From JABGQS01 sp963674545 (GTDB lineage Bacteria > Bacillota > Clostridia > Christensenellales > SZUA-584), in contig CAXXFB010000001.1 in assembly GCA_963674545.2 (NCBI GenBank), forward strand, positions 2,852,001-2,916,000: a DNA stretch of 64,000 nucleotides, given 5' to 3'. Shown in pieces: positions 18,820 to 28,029 of this stretch. The notes under the pieces are model-generated. The model worked only from the letters and a program-made list of their open reading frames with translations, was not told the DNA's origin and ran no database searches. The translations under genes and the position numbers were made by a program. Each line of letters starts with the position of its first letter. Within the stretch, counting starts at the first letter, position 1.

Positions 18820-19311
18820 ATGAGTAAGAAACCAATGAGCAAAAAGGCAGCGATTATCGTTCTGGCAGTTGTAATTGCAGCGGCAATATTTCTTGGGTTT
18901 ATCTTTTTAAACAAAGGAGACGGCCCCGTTATGGGAATGATGTTAGCGGACCGACCAATAAAAGATACAGACACATATTCTGATACTGCAAAGACACATG
19001 GCGAAGGAGTTTATCTGATCGTATCCAATTCCTTCAATGACTATCAGGCGGATTATGAAGCGGGTGTCACGCAGGGCGAAGATCTATATGCGGCAATTTA
19101 TTTTGTTGAGTGTCCGCAGGGCTCTGAATTTACCGCCAATTGGATAAAAGACGGTAATGTGGCTGCGGAGGAAAAAGGAACGCTTCCCACAGGGCCGAAA
19201 GGAGTTATAACGTACATGCTGAGCAAAGAGAATGTGACCAGCGGTAGTTATACTTTTGAACTGTACGATGGCGACAACAGAATATTTGAGTACACGTTTT
19301 CTATAGAATGA
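18820..19311 (+). CDS. Membrane-anchored extracytoplasmic protein of unknown function
   Basis: This 163-residue protein has a basic N-terminus and one hydrophobic segment at about 9-31 (AAIIVLAVVIAAAIFLGFIF) with no lipobox or clear cleavage site, so it is probably a bitopic protein with the rest outside. The outer part is small and beta-rich and ends SGSYTFELYDGDNRIFEYTF, reminiscent of an Ig-like fold. I do not recognise the family. GGAGAGGAG precedes the ATG. Its stop overlaps the ECF sigma factor start (ATGA), so the two are coupled. It could be a sensor or accessory protein of the ABC exporter. Confidence 0.75.
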   Translation: MSKKPMSKKAAIIVLAVVIAAAIFLGFIFLNKGDGPVMGMMLADRPIKDTDTYSDTAKTHGEGVYLIVSNSFNDYQADYEAGVTQGEDLYAAIYFVECPQGSEFTANWIKDGNVAAEEKGTLPTGPKGVITYMLSKENVTSGSYTFELYDGDNRIFEYTFSIE

Positions 19312-19871
19312 GTATGGAGATACGGCGGGGCCGGGAAAACAGGAGTGAGTTTTTCACCGGCCTTTACAATCAAAATTTCGAATACGTTTACTCGTATGTA
19401 TTCGCACGTACAGCGGGCAACGTCCCTCTTACGGAGGAGATCGTGCAGGAGGCTTTTGCTGCTGCCTGGATATCCTTAGACTCGTTTAATCAAAAAAGCT
19501 CCTGGCGTACCTGGCTGTGTTCGATAGCGAAGAACAAGCTTCGGGAAAGCTACCGCAAGGCTATATATAAGGAAAAGCTGGAGATAGCGGATAGCGACAA
19601 TATTGACGACAAAGCGAGTGGTTTTGACCTTGAAGAGATCGTGATTGGCAACGAAACACGTATTAGTGTCCTAAAAGCGCTGGATGAAATCAATCCTATG
19701 TACAGATATACGCTGATTATGAAATACATGGACGATTTGCGGGTTAAAGAAATAGCTGGAGTGCTGGGCAGGTCTGCAAAGGCTGTAGACGGCATACTCC
19801 AAAGAGCAAAGAACGTCTTTGAAAAAGCATATTTAATGCTGGAAAGCAGTGATAGAAATGATGAAAGATAA
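19308..19871 (+). CDS. ECF-type RNA polymerase sigma factor
   Basis: This 187-residue protein has a sigma-70 region 2 (YVYSYVFARTAGNVPLTEEI, then VQEAFAAAW near 45-54) and a region 4 helix-turn-helix near 130-170 (YRYTLIMKYMDDLRVKEIAG, then LGRSAKAVDGILQRAK). It has no region 1 or 3, as expected for an extracytoplasmic-function sigma. It redirects RNA polymerase to a small regulon, probably in response to an envelope signal. It starts inside the upstream stop and its end overlaps the next gene, a small membrane protein in the place usually held by an anti-sigma factor. Confidence 0.9.
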   Translation: MSMEIRRGRENRSEFFTGLYNQNFEYVYSYVFARTAGNVPLTEEIVQEAFAAAWISLDSFNQKSSWRTWLCSIAKNKLRESYRKAIYKEKLEIADSDNIDDKASGFDLEEIVIGNETRISVLKALDEINPMYRYTLIMKYMDDLRVKEIAGVLGRSAKAVDGILQRAKNVFEKAYLMLESSDRNDER

Positions 19872-20118
19872 TACATTGAAGAAGCTGGTTAAGTCCCTTG
19901 ATATCGAAGCAGCGCCGCCGGAAGGACTCAAGGAGGATATTCTAAGCAGAGTAGTATCTATGGAAATCAAAGCAGAACCTGTTTTGACTCCTTTTGAAAG
20001 GTTCTTCTTTGAAAAACCTCTAAGGGCTGCATGCGTGGTTGCTTTACCTGTAGCGGGATCGCTTTGGGCGATTATGGGCAGCAACTTTATAAATTTGTTA
20101 AGCGGGATTATAAGATAA
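19849..20118 (+). CDS. Small single-pass membrane protein, candidate anti-sigma factor
   Basis: This protein of 85-89 residues overlaps the sigma factor gene. The start is uncertain: GTG 19849 has a GGAAAG six bases upstream, while ATG 19858 or 19861 would be shorter. The cytoplasmic N-terminus is charged (LKKLVKSLDIEAAPPEGLKE) and one hydrophobic segment follows at about 59-85. It lacks the zinc-binding HxxxCxxC motif of ZAS anti-sigma factors. The anti-sigma role is inferred only from position and topology. Confidence 0.65.
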   Translation: MIEMMKDNTLKKLVKSLDIEAAPPEGLKEDILSRVVSMEIKAEPVLTPFERFFFEKPLRAACVVALPVAGSLWAIMGSNFINLLSGIIR

Positions 20119-20131
20119 GAGGTGAATAGAT

Positions 20132-20713
20132 ATGTCAGTACTATATAAATCGATTTTTGCTCCGCTTGAGGTCATCAGCAGAAATGAGGTGAAAGGCCGG
20201 CTTGCGGCATCAGTTATCACTGTTTTGACAACTGCTGTTCTGGGGTCGGTGATTTCTCCAATAATATATTTTTACACAAACAAAAGCAGATATGATATCA
20301 GTCTGGATATCGGCGGTATGTTTCTTGGGCTTGTCGTATCCGTCTTTACTTTCATTGCTGTATGCACGCTGATGTGGTTATTATCAAAAGCTTTTAAGAA
20401 AGGACTTAAGCTCGGGCAGGTAGCTTCAACATGGGGCCTGAGCTATATACCCAACCTTCTGTGTGTTATATTATTCAACCTTCTTTTGAATGTACCGGGG
20501 ATATATAACTCAAGCAGCGCTTTGGCATTCATTTTCAGCACACTCTTCATCATATTCCTCGTCTGGAAAGCGATATACTACTTTATGTTTCTAAGATTTG
20601 TGCTTGAAACGACATTAGGGGAGTTTGTTGCTATCACAGCGGTATCCGCAGCCGTATTTGCTGCCTTGATCATTTTAGGCACAAAAGCCGGGGTACAGGT
20701 GCCTATGGTATAA
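20132..20713 (+). CDS. Yip1-family membrane protein
   Basis: This 193-residue protein has five hydrophobic segments in the Yip1 (PF04893-like) arrangement, with an N-terminal amphipathic segment (SIFAPLEVISRNEVKG) and helices near 25-49, 63-87, 112-131, 138-158 and 165-188. Bacterial Yip1 proteins are poorly understood membrane proteins often linked with ABC transporters and zinc-ribbon proteins. GAGGTGA precedes the ATG. It is the last gene of the ABC/sigma run, and a hairpin terminator follows at 20756-20779. Confidence 0.75.
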   Translation: MSVLYKSIFAPLEVISRNEVKGRLAASVITVLTTAVLGSVISPIIYFYTNKSRYDISLDIGGMFLGLVVSVFTFIAVCTLMWLLSKAFKKGLKLGQVASTWGLSYIPNLLCVILFNLLLNVPGIYNSSSALAFIFSTLFIIFLVWKAIYYFMFLRFVLETTLGEFVAITAVSAAVFAALIILGTKAGVQVPMV

Positions 20714-20755
20714 GATGATTGTTGGATATATGCACTTGACCGTCGTGAGATCATG

Positions 20756-20779
20756 ATACCTGCCCTGTGAGGCAGGTAT
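20756..20779 (+). terminator. Terminator of the ABC/ECF sigma operon
   Basis: ATACCTGCC and GGCAGGTAT form a perfect nine-base stem with a six-base loop, followed by the T-rich ATTTATAAT. It is 42 bases after the Yip1-like stop. The U tract is short, so termination may be partial. Confidence 0.7.
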
Positions 20780-20870
20780 ATTTATAATAACAAAGCTAAC
20801 GATATTGACCGCAAAACAAAAAACGAAAGTGTTGCATCTGGAATAAAGAATTCAGAATAATTTAATCGTC

Positions 20871-20929
20871 ACTCCAAACCCACTCAGAAACACAAAGGTG
20901 TTTGTTTGGGGGGCAAGCGAACCACCAAT
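20871..20929 (+). repeat. Dispersed intergenic hairpin repeat, copy A
   Basis: This copy contains CCCACTCAGAAACACAAAGG then TGTTTGTTTGGGG and ends CGAACCACCA. The inner AAACAC-AAAG-GTGTTT is a perfect inverted repeat, and the outer CCCA/TGGG can extend it. Related copies lie at 28030, 35731 and 37199. The rest of the 517-base gap (20714-21230) holds the terminator upstream and a promoter downstream but no gene that I can support. Confidence 0.55.
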
Positions 20930-21185
20930 AAAGTGCAAAATGATAATTCACAATTCGACACGGTGCAGCTCGCTTCCACCGCAACAATTAAATCCCCAAA
21001 GTATCTTTGTTGCAGGAGAGGTATCCGGGTTTGGTTTATTTTCGTAAACGCTCGTAATGTCTCTGGTTTAATTTTATCTTGTTACATGCGCTGTACATAA
21101 TTCCGGTTATACCACTATTAGTAGACAATTCATAATGCCATAAAACGCTGGAATCAACTGCGTTAGGCAAATTTCAAAACTGAAG

Positions 21186-21214
21186 TTGACGCAGGCAGTT
21201 ATTCCATACATAAT
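21186..21214 (+). promoter_or_regulatory. Promoter of the two-component system
   Basis: TTGACG at 21186-21191 and CATAAT at 21209-21214 are separated by 17 bases, close to the sigma-A consensus. The expected transcript start is about ten bases before ATG 21231, so the leader would be very short, in keeping with the lack of a good ribosome binding site there. Confidence 0.55.
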
Positions 21215-21230
21215 GTAATAGTGACTATAT

Positions 21231-23051
21231 ATGGAATGGACGAAAAAGAACACCATGCGCTTAAAATACCTTTATTACATACTTGCACTTTTATGCGTCA
21301 TCAGTCTCGCTTCATTGATTTGCTTAACGATACACGGCGGCAATAATGAATCAATTAAAACTGCCGATCAGGTTCACATTTTCGGCAGCTACAGCATGGA
21401 TGGGCAAGAGCCAATAGAGCTGACGGAAGATACAGTCATAGAAAATCAGCAGCTTCATACCGTAACTATCAATGGACACTTTTCCATGGATATTCCCGAA
21501 GGATGGGTTCTTATGCTGCGCCTTGATAATATCCGGGCAAGTATTCGCATCAATGGCGAGGAGGTGTACCGCTTTGGTGACGAAGCTTCCATTCCGAGGT
21601 TCTCTAAAACAGCCGGAATGACCTGGGGGTATTATGTTTCGCCGGGGATTAGCGAGCTTGACAATGTCGAGATCATTCTCCGGAATATATATGAGGGCAG
21701 AGTAACAAACGTTTTTGACGATTTTCTCAATTGCATATACCTTGGGCATGGCTACGAGTTGTATGAATTGCTGCAGGAGAAAATGCCTTTAATCATTTTT
21801 GGGTTTGCTTTTGCCATCATCGGAATAGCCGTGCTGATATTCAGCATTATTGCCAAATGTTATAAAATGCCGGGTATGGAACGTGGCGTCTGGCTTTCAT
21901 GTTTAACGATTTTAGGAGGGCTGTGGATATCATTTGACGGGGGTTATCCGTATATAACTCTGTTGTTTAGGAACCCACTCCTTTTCAATACGCTTGATAT
22001 CATACTGATCTATATCATTCCAGCAGTGTTTCTATTCTACACATATACCTGTTTGGAAAACAAAGCAGCTAAAAAGCTGGCGGGCGTTTTTGGCAGCATA
22101 TCGCTTTTACTCTTACTGACTGTTATCCTGATTCAGATATTCGGGATATATGAGCTTTTTGATATGCAGAATATGGCGATCATATGGAGCGCTGTCGCTG
22201 TGATCATATTGATACTGCTGATTGGCTATGATGGACTGGTCTTAAAAAACAAGCAGGCTAGGCTGATGCTGCTATCGTGGCTGCCGTTATTTATATCTGC
22301 GTTTATTGAAATTATCAATGGGTTATTAATCAATATACCTGCGCGGTCGATCGTGAAATACGGGTTTTTATTATCGATCCTGCTGCAGTTTTATCAGTTC
22401 GTCCGTGTGATAAGGTCTAATGTGAGAAAAAACAAAGAGAACATGCAGCTTAAATACGAACTGCTGCAAAACCGGCTGGTTGTTATGCTCAGCCAGATCC
22501 AACCGCATTTTCTTTTCAACACGCTGAATGACATTCGTTTTTTATATCGGGAGTCGCCCGAAAAGGCGGAAGAGGCGCTTATTAGCTTTACACGATATCT
22601 CCGCGCAAATATGGAATCGCTCAATCAATCCGATCTGATTCCTTTTGAGAATGAGCTGGGGTATGTCCAAAACTACGTTGATATTGAAAAAATGCGGTTT
22701 GGTGAAAGACTGAAAGTAGTATATGATATCGGCTCTGCGCAGTTCTTTGTTCCGGTGCTTTCCGTACAGCCGCTCGTGGAGAATGCGATTCGTCATGGTG
22801 TAGTTAAAAAGCCCGAAGGAGGAACCGTGACGATTCGTACGTATGAGGATGCGTATAGCGTTGTGGTAAAGGTCAGTGACGATGGCGCAGGATTCGGCCC
22901 GCCCGAAATCGATGACGGCAAAACACACACGGGGATAGAAAACGTCCGTATGAGGGTTCAAGCCATGTGCGGAGGCAGCGTGGAGATCGAAAGCAAACCA
23001 GGCGAAGGGACCATGGTACGGATGCACATTCCGAAGGAGAAGAGAAAATGA
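21231..23051 (+). CDS. Sensor histidine kinase with 7TMR-DISM-like sensor
   Basis: This 606-residue protein has an N-terminal helix at about 10-32 and an extracytoplasmic beta-rich domain over 35-180 similar to 7TMR-DISM sensors. Seven membrane helices follow over about 185-395, then a cytoplasmic LytS/YesM-type kinase. The phospho-accepting histidine is H426 in QIQPHFLFNTLND. The ATP site shows the N-box VQPLVENAIRHG and the G-box DDGAGFG. It would sense an outside ligand and phosphorylate the response regulator whose gene overlaps its stop (ATGA). Start ATG 21231 lacks a clear ribosome binding site; ATG 21255 is an alternative. Confidence 0.9.
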   Translation: MEWTKKNTMRLKYLYYILALLCVISLASLICLTIHGGNNESIKTADQVHIFGSYSMDGQEPIELTEDTVIENQQLHTVTINGHFSMDIPEGWVLMLRLDNIRASIRINGEEVYRFGDEASIPRFSKTAGMTWGYYVSPGISELDNVEIILRNIYEGRVTNVFDDFLNCIYLGHGYELYELLQEKMPLIIFGFAFAIIGIAVLIFSIIAKCYKMPGMERGVWLSCLTILGGLWISFDGGYPYITLLFRNPLLFNTLDIILIYIIPAVFLFYTYTCLENKAAKKLAGVFGSISLLLLLTVILIQIFGIYELFDMQNMAIIWSAVAVIILILLIGYDGLVLKNKQARLMLLSWLPLFISAFIEIINGLLINIPARSIVKYGFLLSILLQFYQFVRVIRSNVRKNKENMQLKYELLQNRLVVMLSQIQPHFLFNTLNDIRFLYRESPEKAEEALISFTRYLRANMESLNQSDLIPFENELGYVQNYVDIEKMRFGERLKVVYDIGSAQFFVPVLSVQPLVENAIRHGVVKKPEGGTVTIRTYEDAYSVVVKVSDDGAGFGPPEIDDGKTHTGIENVRMRVQAMCGGSVEIESKPGEGTMVRMHIPKEKRK

Positions 23052-23839
23052 GAATTATCGTGGTTGATGATGAACCGTTGGCGCTAAGAGGTCTGGTTCA
23101 GGAAATCAAAAAGGTGTTGCCGGAATGCGATGTCGCTGGTTTTACCGATTCTTCTGAGGCGCTCATGGTACTCAGCGATGATCACCTTGCGCCAGACGTG
23201 GCTTTTCTGGATATTGAGATGCCGGGTATAAACGGCATATATCTGGCAAAGAAATTTAAAGACGTGCACCCAAAAACCAATATTATTTTTGTAACAAGCT
23301 ACTCTCAATATTCGCTGGATGCCCATGGCCTACACGCCAGCGGCTATTTGATGAAGCCAGTTCTCTCGGAAGATATCCGCAGAGAACTGGATGATCTTCG
23401 CACACCGGTATCTGCGCCACCCAGCCGCGTACGCATCCAGACCTTTGGCAACTTTGATATTTTTGTGGATAGCAAATTGCTTGTCTTTTTTCGGTCTAAA
23501 GCAAAAGAGGCGCTAGCGTATATCGTCAGCAAAAACGGCAGCAGCGTAACGATTGCGGAGCTTGCCGCTGCCATTTGGGAAGCAAGGGCATATAATCGTT
23601 CACTTCAAAACCAAATGCAAACGGTTATATCCGACATGATGAACACGTTAAGAAAGGCTGAAGCCCATAACATCATCATCAAAAAACGAAACAGCATTTC
23701 AATAGATATATCTAAAGTGGATTGCGATTATTACCGTTTTTTAAAAGGAGATTCTGCTGCCGTGAATGCATATATGGGAGAGTTTATGAACAACTACAGC
23801 TGGGCGGAAATGATAACTGGATATTTAAGCAACAAATAG
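23048..23839 (+). CDS. Response regulator with SARP-like winged-helix output domain
   Basis: This 263-residue protein starts at ATG 23048, overlapping the kinase stop; an in-frame start further upstream would lie inside the kinase and is rejected. The receiver domain has DDE at 7-9, the phosphorylation site D55 in FLDIEMPG and the conserved lysine in LMKPV. The C-terminal part begins RVRIQTFGNFDIF and continues with SKAKEALAYIV and SVTIAELAAAIWE, the winged-helix pattern of SARP/Trans_reg_C domains, without a long BTAD. It is the partner of the upstream kinase. A plausible target is the surface protein gene 237 bases downstream, where a 14-base palindrome lies. Confidence 0.9.
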   Translation: MRIIVVDDEPLALRGLVQEIKKVLPECDVAGFTDSSEALMVLSDDHLAPDVAFLDIEMPGINGIYLAKKFKDVHPKTNIIFVTSYSQYSLDAHGLHASGYLMKPVLSEDIRRELDDLRTPVSAPPSRVRIQTFGNFDIFVDSKLLVFFRSKAKEALAYIVSKNGSSVTIAELAAAIWEARAYNRSLQNQMQTVISDMMNTLRKAEAHNIIIKKRNSISIDISKVDCDYYRFLKGDSAAVNAYMGEFMNNYSWAEMITGYLSNK

Positions 23840-23869
23840 ACGATAAATTACAAATTCAACATTTTTTTA

Positions 23870-23883
23870 ACATCAATTGATGT
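23870..23883. promoter_or_regulatory. Palindromic operator candidate
   Basis: ACATCAATTGATGT is a perfect 14-base palindrome, 31 bases after the response regulator stop and 193 bases before the start of the large surface protein gene. It could bind a dimeric regulator controlling that gene. No function is proven. Confidence 0.35.
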
Positions 23884-24075
23884 ACTTTTGATGTGCTAGG
23901 ATTGATAGTATTAACTTGTACCCTTTTTATTTTGGAAAGGGCTTTGTTTCATATGTAAGTAAAACAAATATAGACAATCACAGGTGGTCGTTTTATATAT
24001 TAAACGTGTGGAGTTGTCCATACTGAGTTCACTCGACTAAAACTATCTTAACGTTATTTTAAGGGGAATACTAAT

Positions 24076-27000
24076 ATGAGCACTAAAAGAAAGAGAGACA
24101 TATGGAAATATGGGATATTTGCTGTAATTATAGGCATCGCCTTGCTGATATCAATGTTCCCCATTCCGGTCCGCGCCGCTGATGACACCATTCTTATTTA
24201 CTATAACTTTGATGGAAATGTTTTGGACGCAAGCGGAAACGGCAATGACGGAAGCACGGGTGGAACTGTCACATATGACATGGGTTATTCGGGCCAGGCA
24301 ATACGTTTAAACGGCAACGGCTGGGTTAACCTTCCTCAAAACATGATACTTAATAATACATCTTTTACTGTCTCGATGAGATTCAAGGCAACGGGTTCGG
24401 AGCACGGCGGCTTGTTCGGGTATCAGAATACGACTGCGGATCAAACCACGCCAAACGAGTTCGTTCCGATATTATGCATACTTCCGAACGGAAGACTGTA
24501 TGCGGAGATGTGGATTGGAACTTCTATGACTGTTGTTTCCAGCAACGTAGTCAATGATGGAAATTGGCACAGAGTCGTCATGACTTCGGGAGCAAGCTCG
24601 ATAAAAGTCTATTTGGATGGGTTAGTTATCGGAGAAGCGACGGGTGTACCACAGCATCTTCATATGAACTATAACCAGATTGGAACGAATGCCGCATGGT
24701 CCAGATCGGACAAGGGCCTTCCCGATTTTGTAGGCAGTTGGTACGGCTATACGGGGCTGATCGACGATTTCATTTTCTATTCCAATGCGCAAACCGGCGG
24801 TGAAATCGCAAAAGAAACTCAGACCATTACTTTTAATGAACTGCCGGTTAAAACGCTGGAAAGCGCAAGCTTTGAGCTTGCGGCAACCGCAAGCTCCGGC
24901 CTCCCCATCACCTATACATCGTCAAATACGGCTGTTGCAACGGTTTCCGGATCAACGGTTACACTGCACAGCGCAGGAACGACGGAAATCGCCGCCAATC
25001 AACCGGGGGATGATACCTACAGTGCGGCGCCGCAGGTTGCCCGTACGCTAAAAGTTATTGATAAGCCTGCGGTTACGACATCTGCGGCTTCAGTTGTCAC
25101 GTCGCAGTCAGCAGTTTTGGGCGGTAACGTGACAAACAGCGGCAATGATGAAGATACTGAAAGGGGTATCGTTTATTCTGCCAATCATAACCCGGCTGTT
25201 GGCGGGGATGGTGTCACCAAAGTCAGTATGGGTACCGGTTCGGGTACGTTTTCGGCTACCGTGAATGCGTTGAATGCAAGTACGACCTATTATGTTAGAG
25301 CATACGCTGCAAACGACGCCGGGACGGTTTACGGATCGGAGATAGAGCTGAGCACTTTGTCGGACAACGCGGGTCTGACAAGTGTGTGTCTGCAAACAGA
25401 CAACGCCCCATCCGGCGGCGACGGGATAAGCAAGGCGAATGCCATAAGATGGGCCATAGCGGTAGACCAGTCGAAGGCCGAACTGGGGCGCTCCGACATT
25501 ACCGTGGCGGGTGGGGCATCCTTCAATCTGTTTTCAGATAGTGATTATACGGCGGAAGTGACAGGAGCGGATACCATTTCGCTTACAGCCGGAAGCGACA
25601 CGACGGCATACATTCTTGTATCCGCACAGGATACGGCAATTGTGAGATACTATGCTGTGTCGCTAAGCAGGGCGGCGGCAGCATCGGTTGAAATCACTCT
25701 TGACAGCATCGTCAGCCCCGCAACGGCTGATATTGAGCTGAAAGATGCGTCAGACAATGTCATGCTTTCGCAGAAATTTGAATTGTTCATAGATAATGTG
25801 AGTGTCGGTACGTATACAACCAGCGCAACAACCGGCGTATATACTTATTCCATACCGTCCAGTCTGGCAAAGGGTCCGCATACGCTTAAAGCGGTTGCGG
25901 TGGTCGGGGGCGCACAGAACACAGCTAGTTTTGATATTCCGTATACGGCAACAATTCGTATATATAAGGACGGGACTCACACAGCTGCGTCAGGCAGTGT
26001 TGAATTGCGGCAGAGTGGCAGTACAATCGCCACCGCGACGTCTACCGGCGTAACAGGTGTATATTCGGCGTCTGTGCTTAACGGAACCTATGCTATCTAT
26101 ATTGGCGGTACGGATATTGCAGAGAATATTACGATTAACGGTGCAGATAGCAGCATATCGGTCAATTATTATACGGTGAGTTTTGCCGTTTCGGATGGCG
26201 GAACGGCATCGGGCAGTACCGTATCGGCAACGGCGGGAGGCTCTGCGATAGCGAGTGGCACGGCTGTTCTTTCCGGCAAGACGGTCGTTATCACGGCGGT
26301 CGGTGCAGGAACAGATCTGTATACCTACTCGTGGTCGGGAACAGGAATAGACGACGCAAGCGGTAAGGATACGGACGAAATAACGATTTCTTCTCTGAGC
26401 GGTATGGTGGATACAGTATGCACAGTAACCGGTACGGCTATCGACAGGACTTCGCCGACTCTTTCAAATGGCAGCGCCAGGCGAACGGGCGAGGCTGCAG
26501 CAACTGTAAAGTTTACATCCGATGAAGGTGGGCAATATTACTATAGTGTTGTCGCGGACGGCGCTTCTGTACCGGAAGTTGACACAAGTGGAACGGGCAC
26601 AGCTTGTACAGCCGGGGAAACGACTGTCAGCCTGACCTTATTGAAAACGGGCGCTAAGGATATATATATCAAGGAAAAGGATGCGGCAGGCAACATGAGC
26701 GACGTACTTAAAATCGATATCGCCGCATACTCTCCGTCCGACAAGGATGGCGATGGTGTACTGGACGATCGTTCGGTAGATACAGACGGGGACGGCGTCA
26801 GCGACGGGGATGAAGCCGATGCAGGTTCCGATCCCGATGATTCGGATTCCACGCCGTCAGATATCAACGGCGACGGGAAACTTGACAATCCTACTGCGGA
26901 TACAGACGGGGACGGCATCAGCGACGAAGACGAAGTTGCTGCAGGTTCCAATCCTGACGATCCTGATTCCACACCGTCGGATATTGACGGCGACGGCAAG

Positions 27001-27930
27001 GTTGATGATAAGAATGCGGATAGTGATGGCGATGGCATCAGCGACGGTGACGAGATCGCAGCAGGTTCCGACCCTGACGACCCGGATTCGACGCCATCGG
27101 ATAGTGATGGAGACGGCAAGGTGGATGATAAGAATGCGGACAGCGACGGCGATGGCATCAGCGACGGTGACGAGATCGCAGCGGGGTCCGACCCTGACGA
27201 CCCGGATTCGACGCCATCAGATATTAACGGCGACGGCAAGGTTGATGATCCAACAGCTGACAGCGATGGTGAAGGCGTAACCGATGGAAAAGAAGTGGAA
27301 GCGGGTTCAAATCCGGATGACCCGAATTCGACGCCGTCGGATATTGACGGCGACGGGAAGCTTGATAACCCGGCAGCGGACAGTGATGGCGATGGTGTCT
27401 CGGATGAAGACGAAGTTGCGGCAGGGACTGATCCTGATATAGTTGATTCTGTTGCAGTTGTTTCTGATGAAACGGGTTCTGCAAATATCTCTGGAGTGTT
27501 GAAGGACGAAAACGGTAATCCTGCGGGAAGTATCGTGCTATATTTGATTGATGAGAACGGCAATGTGGCTGCGACGGCCACGACGGATGAAAACGGACAA
27601 TACCAGTTTGATGGTATCCCGCTTGGTACATATACGCTTGCTGTTAACAGCCCGACCGGAAGCTCCGTCACAATAGAGCTGGTTCAGGACAGCTCGAGCG
27701 GCAAAACAGACGGAACGAGGGCTACTGTTGGCGTTAAGGACATGAATACGGATGTTTTGATGAATCTTACGATTAAGGATGAAGCGCTTGCTATTGGCTT
27801 TATAAAAGTACAGGAGCCGGCGAGTTTTCCTTGGCTGTTCGTTTATATCATTGTCTTTGTCGTTATTATGGCTGTAATTTTATTATTGATTGTTATTCGG
27901 AGACGAGAAGAGGAGGATAAGACCGAGTGA
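24076..27930 (+). CDS. Large secreted multidomain surface protein with LamG-like domain and calcium-binding-type repeats
   Basis: This 1284-residue protein has a signal peptide (1-35, ending VRA-AD). A LamG/concanavalin-like domain covers about 36-235 (YYNFDGNVLDASGNGNDG, then GNWHRVVMTSG), which may bind carbohydrate. Ig-like and fibronectin-like domains run to about 890. Six 40-residue repeats rich in DxDGDGxSDxDE, the thrombospondin type 3 calcium pattern, follow over about 902-1120. A CNA-B/SdrD-like domain lies near 1130-1220 and a membrane helix at about 1252-1277 with the basic tail RRREEE. There is no LPXTG, so it is membrane- rather than sortase-anchored. The start has AAGGGG upstream. 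It probably acts as an adhesin or glycan-binding stalk protein; the ligand is unknown. Confidence 0.9.
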   Translation: MSTKRKRDIWKYGIFAVIIGIALLISMFPIPVRAADDTILIYYNFDGNVLDASGNGNDGSTGGTVTYDMGYSGQAIRLNGNGWVNLPQNMILNNTSFTVSMRFKATGSEHGGLFGYQNTTADQTTPNEFVPILCILPNGRLYAEMWIGTSMTVVSSNVVNDGNWHRVVMTSGASSIKVYLDGLVIGEATGVPQHLHMNYNQIGTNAAWSRSDKGLPDFVGSWYGYTGLIDDFIFYSNAQTGGEIAKETQTITFNELPVKTLESASFELAATASSGLPITYTSSNTAVATVSGSTVTLHSAGTTEIAANQPGDDTYSAAPQVARTLKVIDKPAVTTSAASVVTSQSAVLGGNVTNSGNDEDTERGIVYSANHNPAVGGDGVTKVSMGTGSGTFSATVNALNASTTYYVRAYAANDAGTVYGSEIELSTLSDNAGLTSVCLQTDNAPSGGDGISKANAIRWAIAVDQSKAELGRSDITVAGGASFNLFSDSDYTAEVTGADTISLTAGSDTTAYILVSAQDTAIVRYYAVSLSRAAAASVEITLDSIVSPATADIELKDASDNVMLSQKFELFIDNVSVGTYTTSATTGVYTYSIPSSLAKGPHTLKAVAVVGGAQNTASFDIPYTATIRIYKDGTHTAASGSVELRQSGSTIATATSTGVTGVYSASVLNGTYAIYIGGTDIAENITINGADSSISVNYYTVSFAVSDGGTASGSTVSATAGGSAIASGTAVLSGKTVVITAVGAGTDLYTYSWSGTGIDDASGKDTDEITISSLSGMVDTVCTVTGTAIDRTSPTLSNGSARRTGEAAATVKFTSDEGGQYYYSVVADGASVPEVDTSGTGTACTAGETTVSLTLLKTGAKDIYIKEKDAAGNMSDVLKIDIAAYSPSDKDGDGVLDDRSVDTDGDGVSDGDEADAGSDPDDSDSTPSDINGDGKLDNPTADTDGDGISDEDEVAAGSNPDDPDSTPSDIDGDGKVDDKNADSDGDGISDGDEIAAGSDPDDPDSTPSDSDGDGKVDDKNADSDGDGISDGDEIAAGSDPDDPDSTPSDINGDGKVDDPTADSDGEGVTDGKEVEAGSNPDDPNSTPSDIDGDGKLDNPAADSDGDGVSDEDEVAAGTDPDIVDSVAVVSDETGSANISGVLKDENGNPAGSIVLYLIDENGNVAATATTDENGQYQFDGIPLGTYTLAVNSPTGSSVTIELVQDSSSGKTDGTRATVGVKDMNTDVLMNLTIKDEALAIGFIKVQEPASFPWLFVYIIVFVVIMAVILLLIVIRRREEEDKTE
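26779..27440 (+). repeat. Six tandem 120-bp units encoding DxDGDG repeats
   Basis: Units begin at 26779, 26899, 27019, 27139, 27259 and 27379, exactly 120 bases apart, each starting with a GAYxxxGAYGGxGA-like sequence and encoding 40 residues. Units 3 and 4 are nearly identical at the DNA level, which indicates recent duplication or gene conversion; the sixth decays after DPD. Confidence 0.85.
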
Positions 27931-28029
27931 TAAAAGGACAGCCTTGAATAATGAGTAATTAAGGTGTACAGAATCCAAGTTGAAGATTTGTAACACCAGC
28001 TATATTTGGATGGATGACATAGTCACACA

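Noticed and set aside
20906..21100. 64-codon open frame
   Set aside because: It starts inside repeat copy A, its translation is low-quality sequence, and it lies just before a promoter for the next gene.
22967..23047. Longer start for the response regulator
   Set aside because: The added 27 residues lie inside the kinase gene and do not resemble a receiver domain; ATG 23048 overlaps the kinase stop and begins directly with the receiver strand.
26541..27671. Long minus-strand open frame of 376 codons
   Set aside because: It is a shadow of the repetitive DxDGDG-coding region of the surface protein; composition is Ser/Pro-rich and has no start signal.
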